Source: CAYRMN01 sp964425575 (GTDB taxonomy: Bacteria; Patescibacteriota; Patescibacteriia; 2-12-FULL-60-25). From it: 9,356 nt of DNA. Each line of letters starts with the position of its first letter. Position 1 is the stretch's first letter. The notes under the pieces are model-generated. The model was not told where the DNA came from and did no database searches. It was given only the letters and a program-made list of their open reading frames with translations. Positions 1-6,426 of this stretch are shown piece after piece. The position numbers and the translations under genes were made by a program. Location: the NCBI GenBank assembly GCA_964425575.1, contig CAYRMN010000040.1, forward strand, positions 1 through 9,356. The letters are read 5' to 3'.

Positions 1-72
1 CCGGTGGTCGGATTTGAACCGACGACCTACGGTTTACAACACCGTTGCTCTAACCAGCTGAGCTAAACCGGC
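1..72 (-). tRNA. tRNA-Thr (anticodon UGU), 3' end cut by window edge
   Basis: Read on the minus strand from position 72, the sequence folds as a tRNA. It has a D-stem GCTC/GAGC, an anticodon stem ACGGT/ACCGT with the 7-nt loop GTTGTAA, and a T-stem GTCGG/CCGAC with the loop TTCGAAT. Loop positions 34-36 are TGT, which reads threonine ACA codons; T33 and A37 are as expected. The acceptor 5' strand GCCGGTT pairs with CACCGG plus a base lying outside the window, so the last acceptor base, the discriminator and any CCA are missing. The seventh acceptor pair would be a T-C mismatch. G at position 32 is less usual than a pyrimidine. A strong promoter lies just upstream, so this tRNA is probably transcribed on its own as well as by read-through from the TPR gene. 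Confidence 0.95.
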
Positions 73-87
73 GTACAGTGCCGTGCA

Positions 88-116
88 ATTGTAGCGCTGA
101 TTTTGTAACTTGTCAA
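88..116 (-). promoter_or_regulatory. sigma70-type promoter of tRNA-Thr
   Basis: On the minus strand a perfect -35 box TTGACA (116-111) is followed by a 17-nt spacer and a -10 box TACAAT (93-88), five of six matches to TATAAT. The predicted transcription start is near position 81, leaving a leader of about 9 nt before the tRNA 5' end at 72. The promoter lies wholly in the 52-nt gap between the TPR gene stop and the tRNA. It is the best promoter match I found in the window. Confidence 0.8.
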
Positions 117-124
117 AATGGGGC

Positions 125-1021
125 TTACCTCTGGCTAATTTCATCAATCCTTTCCTTAAATGAGTCCATTTTTACACGATCCTCTGACAAAAGCCGAAGT
201 CGATCATAACATCGTCGCGCATCGTCGCGCTGCCCAAGACGGATCACAATCTCAAGAAGGGTCTCAAGATATTTGGGCGATTTCTGCTCAAGCTCTACAG
301 CCTGTCTTGCAAATGGCAGAGCCAATACCGGCTCGTTTCTGCTCAGAAAAAAATCAGCCAGCATCGCGTGCCGATGAGAAGATTTGGGCTGGAGGTTCAA
401 GGCCTTTTGATACATTTCCTCGGCCTTTCCCATATCCCCCTCCACCTCCGCAATCTGGCCCAACCCTTCATAGCAGGTTGCGTCCGCCTTTTTCATTTTC
501 ATTAAAAATGCATAGGTCTCTTTCGCCTGGGTATACAATTTTTGTTTGACGTAAATCGTTGCTAACCCTTTATATGCCTCAAGATTACGATCATCAATGG
601 TAAGAATTTCCAAAAAACGACGTTCAGCATCCGCCCATTTCAAATCCCGTGCCAACGAACGCGCTTCATCAAGCAATGTTCGTATACGGTCTTTACTGGA
701 AGGTGCCATGAGAGCAAACGGTGCCTTGGCCTGCTTATAAAAACGATCGATTTGAATTAATTTTAAATAGGATGCATGAAAGGCCTTCTTTCCCAAAAGA
801 ACTCCATGCTGCACGATAGCTTTTGCAGGAGCGATCTTCGCGAGACTCAGCCGATCAAAGCGCTGTCGAATGAGCTGTTCGCGCTTTTGACGAACTTGTT
901 CCTCTTTAATGGAATCTGGATCTAATAATCTGATCTCCTTCCAATGACGCCCTATGACAACCGTACACACAGCGGCAGATAATCCGGCAATACTCAGTGT
1001 AATCAAATAAAACATACTCAT
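125..1021 (-). CDS. membrane-anchored TPR-repeat protein
   Basis: The protein is 298 aa from the ATG at 1021. A hydrophobic segment at about residues 3-24 looks like a single N-terminal membrane anchor. A basic, charged helical linker follows, and then about five TPR units at roughly residues 112-281. The clearest unit has the pattern EAYKGLATIYVKQKLYTQA. TPR arrays bind other proteins or peptides, so this is likely a cytoplasmic-facing scaffold or assembly factor; the partner is unknown. I chose the ATG at 1021 because it overlaps the tpiA stop as TAATG, typical of coupled translation. An upstream ATG at 1045 would add eight residues (SGSC-like, not hydrophobic) and deepen the overlap. It is the last gene of the frr-glyS-M16-tpiA cluster. 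No specific family was recognised. Confidence 0.8.
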   Translation of the reverse strand: MSMFYLITLSIAGLSAAVCTVVIGRHWKEIRLLDPDSIKEEQVRQKREQLIRQRFDRLSLAKIAPAKAIVQHGVLLGKKAFHASYLKLIQIDRFYKQAKAPFALMAPSSKDRIRTLLDEARSLARDLKWADAERRFLEILTIDDRNLEAYKGLATIYVKQKLYTQAKETYAFLMKMKKADATCYEGLGQIAEVEGDMGKAEEMYQKALNLQPKSSHRHAMLADFFLSRNEPVLALPFARQAVELEQKSPKYLETLLEIVIRLGQRDDARRCYDRLRLLSEDRVKMDSFKERIDEISQR

Positions 1022-1776
1022 TATGTCGGAGCAGCTGCCCGACATAAAAGCCCAAAACTTCGCGGGTCTAATGACGCACCTCCAACCAATACGCCATCAA
1101 CGCCCGTCGTCGTCATATACTCTCCAATGTTGCGTGGATCTACTGAGCCTCCATAAATAACCCGCATATCCTCAGATGAACTCCCAAATTTCTTCTTAAG
1201 AATGCTAATGATCATTTCGTGAATCTCTTTTGTCTCTTGAGGTGGACATGATTTTCCTGCACCAATTGCCCATAACGGCTCATAGGCAATGACAATTGGA
1301 GTTTTTGCATCTTTACGGACACCAACAAGAGCGGCTTGAACCTGTGCTTTTATAATCTTTTCTGTTTCTCCTTTTTTACGCTGTGCGTCTGTTTCTCCAA
1401 CGCAAATGACGGGTACAACGCCAGCTTTCTGTAAGGCCAGTGCCTTCTTCGCAATCATCTCATCCGTTTCACCAAGATGAATTCGTCGCTCACTATGACC
1501 GACGATACAATAGGCTGCCCCAAACTCCGCTAGCATCGATGGAGCAATCTCTCCTGTAAAGGCACCTTCTTCTTGCCAAAAAGAATTCTGAGCAGCAAGA
1601 GCTGGAATCGAAGCTCGTCCTAACGATGCTCGTACCGCTGCAAGTGATACAAAAGGAACCGCAACGGCAACATCAATGTCTTTTGGCAAACGCTCTCGAC
1701 GAAATGCCCGAATCCAAGCACCGGCCTTCACTGGACCGTAGTGCATTTTCCAATTCGCGATAATCAATTTTTTCAT
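1021..1776 (-). CDS. tpiA: triosephosphate isomerase
   Basis: TpiA interconverts dihydroxyacetone phosphate and glyceraldehyde 3-phosphate in glycolysis, in the cytoplasm. The protein is 251 aa, the usual length for a TIM barrel. All key parts are present: the N-terminal NWKMH with catalytic Lys10, VGHSERR with the electrophilic His94, AYEPLWAIG with the catalytic base Glu166 followed by the flexible phosphate-gripping loop, and the phosphate-binding YGGSV and GVLVGGASL motifs near the C-terminus. The start at 1776 (MKKLIIANWKMH) matches the family and forms an ATGA overlap with the upstream protease gene. An in-frame ATG at 1791 would add only five unrelated residues. No Shine-Dalgarno site is visible, which fits translation by coupling. 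Its stop overlaps the start of the TPR gene. Confidence 0.97.
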   Translation of the reverse strand: MKKLIIANWKMHYGPVKAGAWIRAFRRERLPKDIDVAVAVPFVSLAAVRASLGRASIPALAAQNSFWQEEGAFTGEIAPSMLAEFGAAYCIVGHSERRIHLGETDEMIAKKALALQKAGVVPVICVGETDAQRKKGETEKIIKAQVQAALVGVRKDAKTPIVIAYEPLWAIGAGKSCPPQETKEIHEMIISILKKKFGSSSEDMRVIYGGSVDPRNIGEYMTTTGVDGVLVGGASLDPRSFGLLCRAAAPT

Positions 1777-3065
1777 ACATGGTTTGTCCATTTCAGCATT
1801 GCCTGGCAGTCAGCTTTTTTTGTAAACGGTCCGATCACTGCAGAAGCCATGCGATCAGGCTGAAAGATTCGCTGAGCAACCAGTCGGATGTGCTCCGCTC
1901 GGACCTTGTCTAATTTCTTCATTTTTTCTTCCATCGTCTCAAGCTTTCCTTGAAAAACCCATTGACGACCATACCAATCCGCCTGCGTGGCAGAATCTTC
2001 AAACGCGAGGGTACAGCGTCCACGAATATGGTCTTTCGCCCGTCGCAACTCTTCTGACGACACCAGTGTACGTGAAATATGTTGTATTTCTTTAAAAATG
2101 GCTGCTGTGGCTTCAGACATGCGCTTCTTATCAAGTCCTGCCCGAATTGAAAAGACCCCCACATCTTGCATCGGATCGTGATCAGCACCAATTGAGTAAC
2201 ACAATCCAAGCCGCTCACGAATTTGAATAAACAAACGTGACGACATACTTCCACCCAAAATCGTGGCTAAGAGGGTTGCGGCCGGCAAATCCTTATCATC
2301 CAATGATACTCCGTAGAAAGACAGACCAAGTTGGACCTGTTCTGTTTTTTTATTTTGAAACGCCAATGCATCATGTAAGTGAGCCGGGGGCTGAAAAGAA
2401 ACAAAATCTCTGTCATTTCGGTCTTTACGAGAGCGTACCGCTCCAAATGTGCGATTTAAAAGAGGCAAAACATCAGGAATAATTTTGCCAGCCACCACAA
2501 CCGTCATCCGTTCCGGAATATAATACGCATCACGATACTGGATGATCTGCTCTCGGGTAACGGAACGAATTATGTCACGTGGTCCAGCGATATTCCATCC
2601 CAACGTTGAGTTCGGAAAAAAGACTTCATCAAGAATATCTCCCAAATGACGACGGGGGTTATCTTCGTACATGTTGATTTCTTCCAAAATCACCCCACGT
2701 TCTCGGTCAATTTCAGCGGGATCGTAAACGGAATGAAACAGCATGTCATGCAGCATATCAACAGCAAGCGGCGTTTGATCTGCATCCATTTTTATGTAAT
2801 AGGCTGTCAGGTCCTTACCTGTAAATGCATTGTACTCGGCACCATATCGATCAAGTGTGCGAGACAGAATTTCAGTGCTTGGTCGTTTCTTCGTGCCCTT
2901 GAACATGAGATGTTCAATAAAATGAGACACACCGTTAATCTCGCGCGTCTCATATCGACAACCAACTTTCACCATGACAAATAGCGTCATCGAAACTGAG
3001 CCTTTCTGCGGAATCAGAATGGCCTTCATGCCGTTATTCAGTGTGTGGGGTTTTGGTTTCATCAT
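1773..3065 (-). CDS. M16-family zinc metallopeptidase (pitrilysin/insulinase, processing-peptidase-like)
   Basis: The protein is 430 aa, the size of single-unit M16B peptidases (bacterial YmxG/PqqL-like and mitochondrial processing-peptidase beta types). The inverted zinc motif HFIEH is at residues 48-52: His48 and His52 bind zinc and Glu51 is the catalytic base. The third zinc ligand, in VILEEI, is Glu128 or Glu129, the expected spacing of 75-76 residues. The C-terminal half has the family's RERLGLCYS-like segment at about residues 284-292, used for substrate closure. There is no signal peptide, so it is probably cytoplasmic. These enzymes degrade or process peptides; the substrate here is unknown. 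The start ATG at 3065 overlaps the glyS stop as ATGA, and a second ATG follows directly. It overlaps tpiA by 4 nt. All catalytic residues are intact, so it is predicted active. Confidence 0.93.
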   Translation of the reverse strand: MMKPKPHTLNNGMKAILIPQKGSVSMTLFVMVKVGCRYETREINGVSHFIEHLMFKGTKKRPSTEILSRTLDRYGAEYNAFTGKDLTAYYIKMDADQTPLAVDMLHDMLFHSVYDPAEIDRERGVILEEINMYEDNPRRHLGDILDEVFFPNSTLGWNIAGPRDIIRSVTREQIIQYRDAYYIPERMTVVVAGKIIPDVLPLLNRTFGAVRSRKDRNDRDFVSFQPPAHLHDALAFQNKKTEQVQLGLSFYGVSLDDKDLPAATLLATILGGSMSSRLFIQIRERLGLCYSIGADHDPMQDVGVFSIRAGLDKKRMSEATAAIFKEIQHISRTLVSSEELRRAKDHIRGRCTLAFEDSATQADWYGRQWVFQGKLETMEEKMKKLDKVRAEHIRLVAQRIFQPDRMASAVIGPFTKKADCQAMLKWTNHV

Positions 3066-4453
3066 GGACGTAAAAGATGTTCAGATACCCAAGCCGGAAC
3101 ATCGGCTATTGCCATGCGCTCTTGCGTCATCGCATCTCGATCACGAACCGTAACCTTCTGATCCTGTATGGACTCTGGGTCAATGGTGAAGCACCACGGT
3201 GTTCCGATTTCATCCTGACGGCGATACCGCTTGCCAATGGAACCAGATTCATCATATTCAACGACGATTCCACAAGCACGAATCGCAGAAACGAGATTCT
3301 TGGCGAGTCCGACGAGTTCTTCTTTTTTCTGCAATGGAAATATTGCCGCTTTCACTGGGGCGAGGCGCGGTGGAAGACGAAGCACCATGCGCGGCTCTTT
3401 ATCCTCCCCTTCTGCTGTCGTAGCTTCGTCAATATCAAGGTGTTCGGATAGCACCGCGAGAACGCTGCGCGTCAAACCCCACGTCGGCTCAATCACGTAC
3501 GGAATAAATCGTTCTCCACCCTCCTGATCGAACCAACGAAGGTCTTCTCCAGAGGATTCTTGCTGACGAGAAAGGTCCCAATCGGTTCTATTCGCCAACC
3601 CTCCAAGCTCTTTTAAGCCAAACGGAAATTGATATTCAGGATCGATGGAACGCTTGGAATAAAATGCGCGATCGGCTTCATCGATTTCGTGATAGACAAC
3701 ATGGCTCGGATTAAGCTTCAGAATATCTGTACACCACTTTTTGTATTCCTCAAGCCACATCTCATATGCGCGTGGCGCATCTTCCGGTCGAACAAAATAC
3801 TCAATCTCCATTTGTTCGAATTCACGTGTTCGAAAAATAAAATTTCCCGGCGTAATTTCGTTGCGAAAGGCCTTGCCTACCTGTGCAATACCAAAGGGTA
3901 ATTTCTTTCGCATGGTGTCGCGAACATTCTTCCACGCCGTAAACATGCCTGCCGCTGTTTCAGGACGAAGATATGCTGTTGCTGATGAGTCCTCAGTGAC
4001 GCCGACCGAGGTCTTCAGCATCTGACTAAACATTTTGACATCTGTAAACTCTCCACCGCAATCAGGACACTTGATTTCATGAATGCCAATTGGACGCTCT
4101 TTATCGTATCCTGGCTCTGCTTGCTTCGCCTCTAATAAGTGATCCGCACGAAACCGGTGATGACAGCGCTTACACTCTACGAGTGGATCAGAAAAATTCT
4201 GAATATGCCCTGAGGCCTCCCACACTTTGGGATGCTGGATCACAGGTGTTTCAATACCAACAATATCTTCTCGGCCATGCACAAATCGCTTCCACCACGC
4301 ATCACGAATATTATTCTTCAATTCAACGCCATATGGACCGTAATCCCAGGCATTGGCAAATCCGCCGTAGATCTCCGAATCTGGATACACAAACCCACGT
4401 CGCTTACACAGCGACACCAGAGCATCCATTTTTTGTTCCGGAGAAATAGGCAT
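3062..4453 (-). CDS. glyS: glycyl-tRNA synthetase, single-chain alpha2 (eukaryote/archaea-like) type
   Basis: The enzyme charges tRNA-Gly with glycine in the cytoplasm. The protein is 463 aa and belongs to the dimeric class II type, not the alpha2beta2 GlyQ/GlyS type. The N-terminus has the family marks CKRRGFVYPDSEIYGG and the WDYGPYG segment (about residues 36-42). Motif 2 is at about residues 196-218 (FRNEI, then FRTREFEQME), and motif 3 is GLTRSVLAVL near residues 326-335. Two CxxC pairs (Cys94/97 and Cys129/132) suggest a zinc-binding insertion. The anticodon-binding domain starts at about residue 365 (APVKAAIFPL) and contains YDESGSIGKRYRRQDEIGTPW. The start at 4453 follows a weak GAAGAG sequence 24 nt after frr. 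It shares an ATGA overlap with the protease gene. The gene appears complete. Note that the symbol glyS is also used for the unrelated beta subunit; some databases call this form glyQS. Confidence 0.96.
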   Translation of the reverse strand: MPISPEQKMDALVSLCKRRGFVYPDSEIYGGFANAWDYGPYGVELKNNIRDAWWKRFVHGREDIVGIETPVIQHPKVWEASGHIQNFSDPLVECKRCHHRFRADHLLEAKQAEPGYDKERPIGIHEIKCPDCGGEFTDVKMFSQMLKTSVGVTEDSSATAYLRPETAAGMFTAWKNVRDTMRKKLPFGIAQVGKAFRNEITPGNFIFRTREFEQMEIEYFVRPEDAPRAYEMWLEEYKKWCTDILKLNPSHVVYHEIDEADRAFYSKRSIDPEYQFPFGLKELGGLANRTDWDLSRQQESSGEDLRWFDQEGGERFIPYVIEPTWGLTRSVLAVLSEHLDIDEATTAEGEDKEPRMVLRLPPRLAPVKAAIFPLQKKEELVGLAKNLVSAIRACGIVVEYDESGSIGKRYRRQDEIGTPWCFTIDPESIQDQKVTVRDRDAMTQERMAIADVPAWVSEHLLRP

Positions 4454-4477
4454 ACGCTCTTCAATCTATTACACCAA

Positions 4478-5032
4478 TTAGATGGTCATTATTTCCTGCT
4501 CCTTTTCTTCTGCCGCATGTTCAATCTTGGCGTTGTAGTCACCAACTAATTTTTCGAGCTGTTCCTGAAAACGAAATTTCTCGTCTTCTGAAATCGTCTT
4601 GGCTTTTTCCTCTGCGCCAATCTCTTCTCGTACATTTTCACGAACGTTACGGATTCCAATACGCGCCTGTTCGGCTTTCTGATGAACGAGTTTTACAACA
4701 TTTTTTCGATTTTCTTCCGTCATAGGGGGCATAATCAGGCGGATAACTGTTCCCGCGATATTCGGATTTAATCCGAGACCAGACGCCTGAATCGCCTTTT
4801 CAATATCTTTGACGACGTTTTTATCCCATGGTTCAATCTGAATCGTTTTCGCATCTGGAATGGAGATCGAAGCCACGCCTTTTAGCTCCATCATAGATCC
4901 ATAGGCCTCCACTTGAAGACCTTCAACCATCGAAGCCTGAGCCCGTCCTGAGCGAAGATTGTGAAGTTCTTTGCTCAAATGATCGAACACATTTTCAAAC
5001 TCTTGTTTTGCGGTATCAATAAAAGTAGCCAT
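4478..5032 (-). CDS. frr: ribosome recycling factor
   Basis: RRF works with EF-G to split the post-termination ribosome. The protein is 184 aa from the ATG at 5032, matching the usual length of about 185. The sequence shows the conserved LRSGRAQASMVEGLQVEAYG segment that leads from helix 1 into domain II, then SISIPDAKTIQIEPWD, IPP-like RLIMPPMTEENRK, and the C-terminal long helices. A longer frame from a TTG at 5077 adds 15 residues that have no counterpart in the family, and that TTG also falls in a likely -35 box, so I rejected it. No clear Shine-Dalgarno site precedes the ATG. It is the first gene of the cluster that continues into glyS, 24 nt downstream. Confidence 0.96.
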   Translation of the reverse strand: MATFIDTAKQEFENVFDHLSKELHNLRSGRAQASMVEGLQVEAYGSMMELKGVASISIPDAKTIQIEPWDKNVVKDIEKAIQASGLGLNPNIAGTVIRLIMPPMTEENRKNVVKLVHQKAEQARIGIRNVRENVREEIGAEEKAKTISEDEKFRFQEQLEKLVGDYNAKIEHAAEEKEQEIMTI

Positions 5033-5048
5033 ACGTTTCGTACAGCCA

Positions 5049-5077
5049 ATTTTGCCATTTTTCAGCCTTTCCGTCAA
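5049..5077 (-). promoter_or_regulatory. possible promoter for the frr operon
   Basis: On the minus strand TTGACG (5077-5072, five of six matches to the -35 consensus) is followed by 17 nt and CAAAAT (5054-5049, four of six matches to the -10 consensus). Transcription would start near 5042, only about 10 nt before the frr ATG at 5032. The spacing is ideal but the -10 is weak, so this is tentative. The -35 box abuts the 11-bp hairpin ending at 5078. Confidence 0.4.
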
Positions 5078-5105
5078 ACGACGAACGCATTGCAGCGTTC
5101 GTCGT
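5078..5105. other. perfect 11-bp hairpin upstream of frr
   Basis: ACGACGAACGC (5078-5088) is the exact reverse complement of GCGTTCGTCGT (5095-5105), with a 6-nt loop ATTGCA. On the minus strand it is followed by TTTG and then the probable frr -35 box. It could end transcripts from the lipoprotein gene, but the T-tract is too short for a confident intrinsic terminator. It partly overlaps the repeat element that starts near 5100. Confidence 0.7.
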
Positions 5106-5194
5106 CCTGAGCGGAGCGTAGCGAAGTCGAAGAACCCATAAAGAAAAATATCTTTATAGGTCCCTCGACGTCACTCTGTTTTGCTCGGGATGAC
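5100..5194. repeat. MITE-like palindromic repeat, copy 1 (between lipoprotein and frr)
   Basis: The left end (TCGTCCTGAGCGGAGC, then GAAGTCGAAG) and the inverted right end (TGTCATCCCGAGC, then GACGTCGAGG) are imperfect inverted copies. A central hairpin is formed by ATAAAGA (5138-5144) and TCTTTAT (5151-5157). This is the familiar type of dispersed, non-coding element with TGTCATCCCGAGC ends seen in many environmental genomes. It encodes no transposase and fills most of the 168-nt gap between the lipoprotein stop at 5201 and the frr start. A 60-codon frame through it is only a translation of the repeat. Confidence 0.7.
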
Positions 5195-5200
5195 AATGTT

Positions 5201-6271
5201 TTATTTTGCGGCTGGTATCGTTCCCAAATACACAACATCCCCACTCTTTGGATCAATCAATAATTTTGAACCAACTTGCGTCGTAGGTGGCTTCTTTGCC
5301 GCCCAAGTCGCGCCCCCATCCACAGAAGAAACTAACGTATTTGGACCGGTGTAGATGAGGTGAGACGAATTATTTGGATCAATTGCCAAGGCATTAATGG
5401 TGGAGGTATTAGGAGGAGTAACAAGATTCAAAGCCTTCCACGTTGCGCCCTGATCATCTGAACGGATGATGCCGTATTTGGAAACAATATAGAGAATATT
5501 CGAATTTTTCGGATCCAGCACCACTTGCGTCGCACGGCGAGCTTCAGCGAACTCTTCACTAAACTGTTTCTTAATCTGTATCCAGGTAGAGCCGCTGTTA
5601 TCAGACTTCCACAACCCCTCTCCAAACGTCGCCACAAACACATTACGTGAATCACGAGGATCAAGAACAATGGATGTGATACGGGTACCGTCGATACGCT
5701 TCAAGGCTTCAAACGACGAGGCGCTATTGGTTGATTTCAAAATGTCACCATCATTCGTTCCAGCGTATAAAACCGTTGGATTAAACCAATCAACAACGAG
5801 TTTAGACAACGTTTTATCGGTCCGAGGATAAAAATAAATACGACTCCAATCGCGGCCACAGGTTTCTGTCTTAAAAATTTCATTGGCGCGGGTGGCGTAT
5901 ACCGTGCACTTGTTTTTTGGATCAACAGCAATCGCGTTAATACGACCGGTGCTTAACCCCCTTGAAACCTGCCATGAATCTCCGGCATCTAATGAATACA
6001 CAAGGCCATTTTCGGCTGTGGCCAAATAAATCGTATTATTATCCTGCGGGTCCATGACCATATCAACAACAGAAAGTTTTGCCGCATCTGCCGTTACTTT
6101 TGCGCCATTAACCAAAGCACGTTTATTGATCCATGTCTTACCACCATCAATAGTTTTCCACATGCCTCCATCCGGACCTTTCGTAGTTGAAGCTGTCCCA
6201 CAGCCTGCACCAAGCAAAACCAGTCCCAACAAGGGAGCAACGACACGAACAAGGGAACGTGATGAGAGCAT
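5201..6271 (-). CDS. lipoprotein with seven Asp-box (BNR) repeats, YCF48/sortilin-like beta-propeller
   Basis: The protein is 356 aa from the ATG at 6271. It begins with a lipoprotein signal peptide: Arg5 and Arg9, a hydrophobic stretch at residues 10-20, and LLGAGC with Cys24 as the lipid-modified residue. Seven Asp-box-like motifs of the form S-x-D-x-G-x-x-W follow at about residues 40, 93, 135, 180, 223, 271 and 316. Examples are TIDGGKTW, SLDAGDSW, SDNSGSTW, SDDQGATW and SVDGGATW; the fourth (STNSASSF) and third (TETCGRDW) are degenerate. Between them recur DP-(K/R/N)-(N/D)-S and VYLAT-like strands. This is the layout of a seven-bladed propeller exposed on the outer face of the membrane. 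No sialidase catalytic residues are evident, so a binding or assembly role is likelier; the ligand is unknown. In-frame ATGs at 6289 and 6367 lie inside a repeat element and are doubtful starts. The gene sits between two related palindromic elements. Confidence 0.85.
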   Translation of the reverse strand: MLSSRSLVRVVAPLLGLVLLGAGCGTASTTKGPDGGMWKTIDGGKTWINKRALVNGAKVTADAAKLSVVDMVMDPQDNNTIYLATAENGLVYSLDAGDSWQVSRGLSTGRINAIAVDPKNKCTVYATRANEIFKTETCGRDWSRIYFYPRTDKTLSKLVVDWFNPTVLYAGTNDGDILKSTNSASSFEALKRIDGTRITSIVLDPRDSRNVFVATFGEGLWKSDNSGSTWIQIKKQFSEEFAEARRATQVVLDPKNSNILYIVSKYGIIRSDDQGATWKALNLVTPPNTSTINALAIDPNNSSHLIYTGPNTLVSSVDGGATWAAKKPPTTQVGSKLLIDPKSGDVVYLGTIPAAK

Positions 6272-6283
6272 AAATGTAGAGTT

Positions 6284-6385
6284 TGTCATTCCGACCGAGG
6301 AGTCTGCGACGAGCGGAGGAATCGCTTCGTAAGGAATACAATCGAAGGGATCCCTCGGCTTCGTCAAACTCCGCTCGGGATGACA
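6284..6385. repeat. MITE-like palindromic repeat, copy 2 (upstream of the lipoprotein)
   Basis: This 102-bp element begins TGTCATTCCGACCGAGGAG on the plus strand and ends with the inverse of TGTCATCCCGAGCGGAG, so the two ends are imperfect inverted repeats of nearly 40 bp. It belongs to the same TGTCATCCCGAGC family as the copy near 5100-5194. It contains an in-frame ATG (6289) and open frame leading into the lipoprotein gene, which makes automatic start calling there unreliable. The remaining 41 nt up to the holB stop are AT-rich, with no gene or clear terminator. Confidence 0.75.
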
Positions 6386-6426
6386 AATAAAAAATCTTTA
6401 CCTTAATTTAATACATTCGTAGTCTA

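Noticed and set aside
160..549. Open frame on the plus strand, 129 codons, opposite the TPR gene
   Set aside because: Low-complexity, Pro-rich translation with no family features. It lies antisense to a gene with clear TPR repeats.
5074..5256. 60-codon minus-strand frame between the lipoprotein and frr
   Set aside because: It is mostly a translation of the palindromic repeat (SSTSLRSAQDDE type), with no start signal or protein features.
6272..6367. Upstream extension of the lipoprotein to the ATG at 6367
   Set aside because: The added residues are encoded by the MITE-like element and would bury the signal peptide behind an unsuitable N-terminus.
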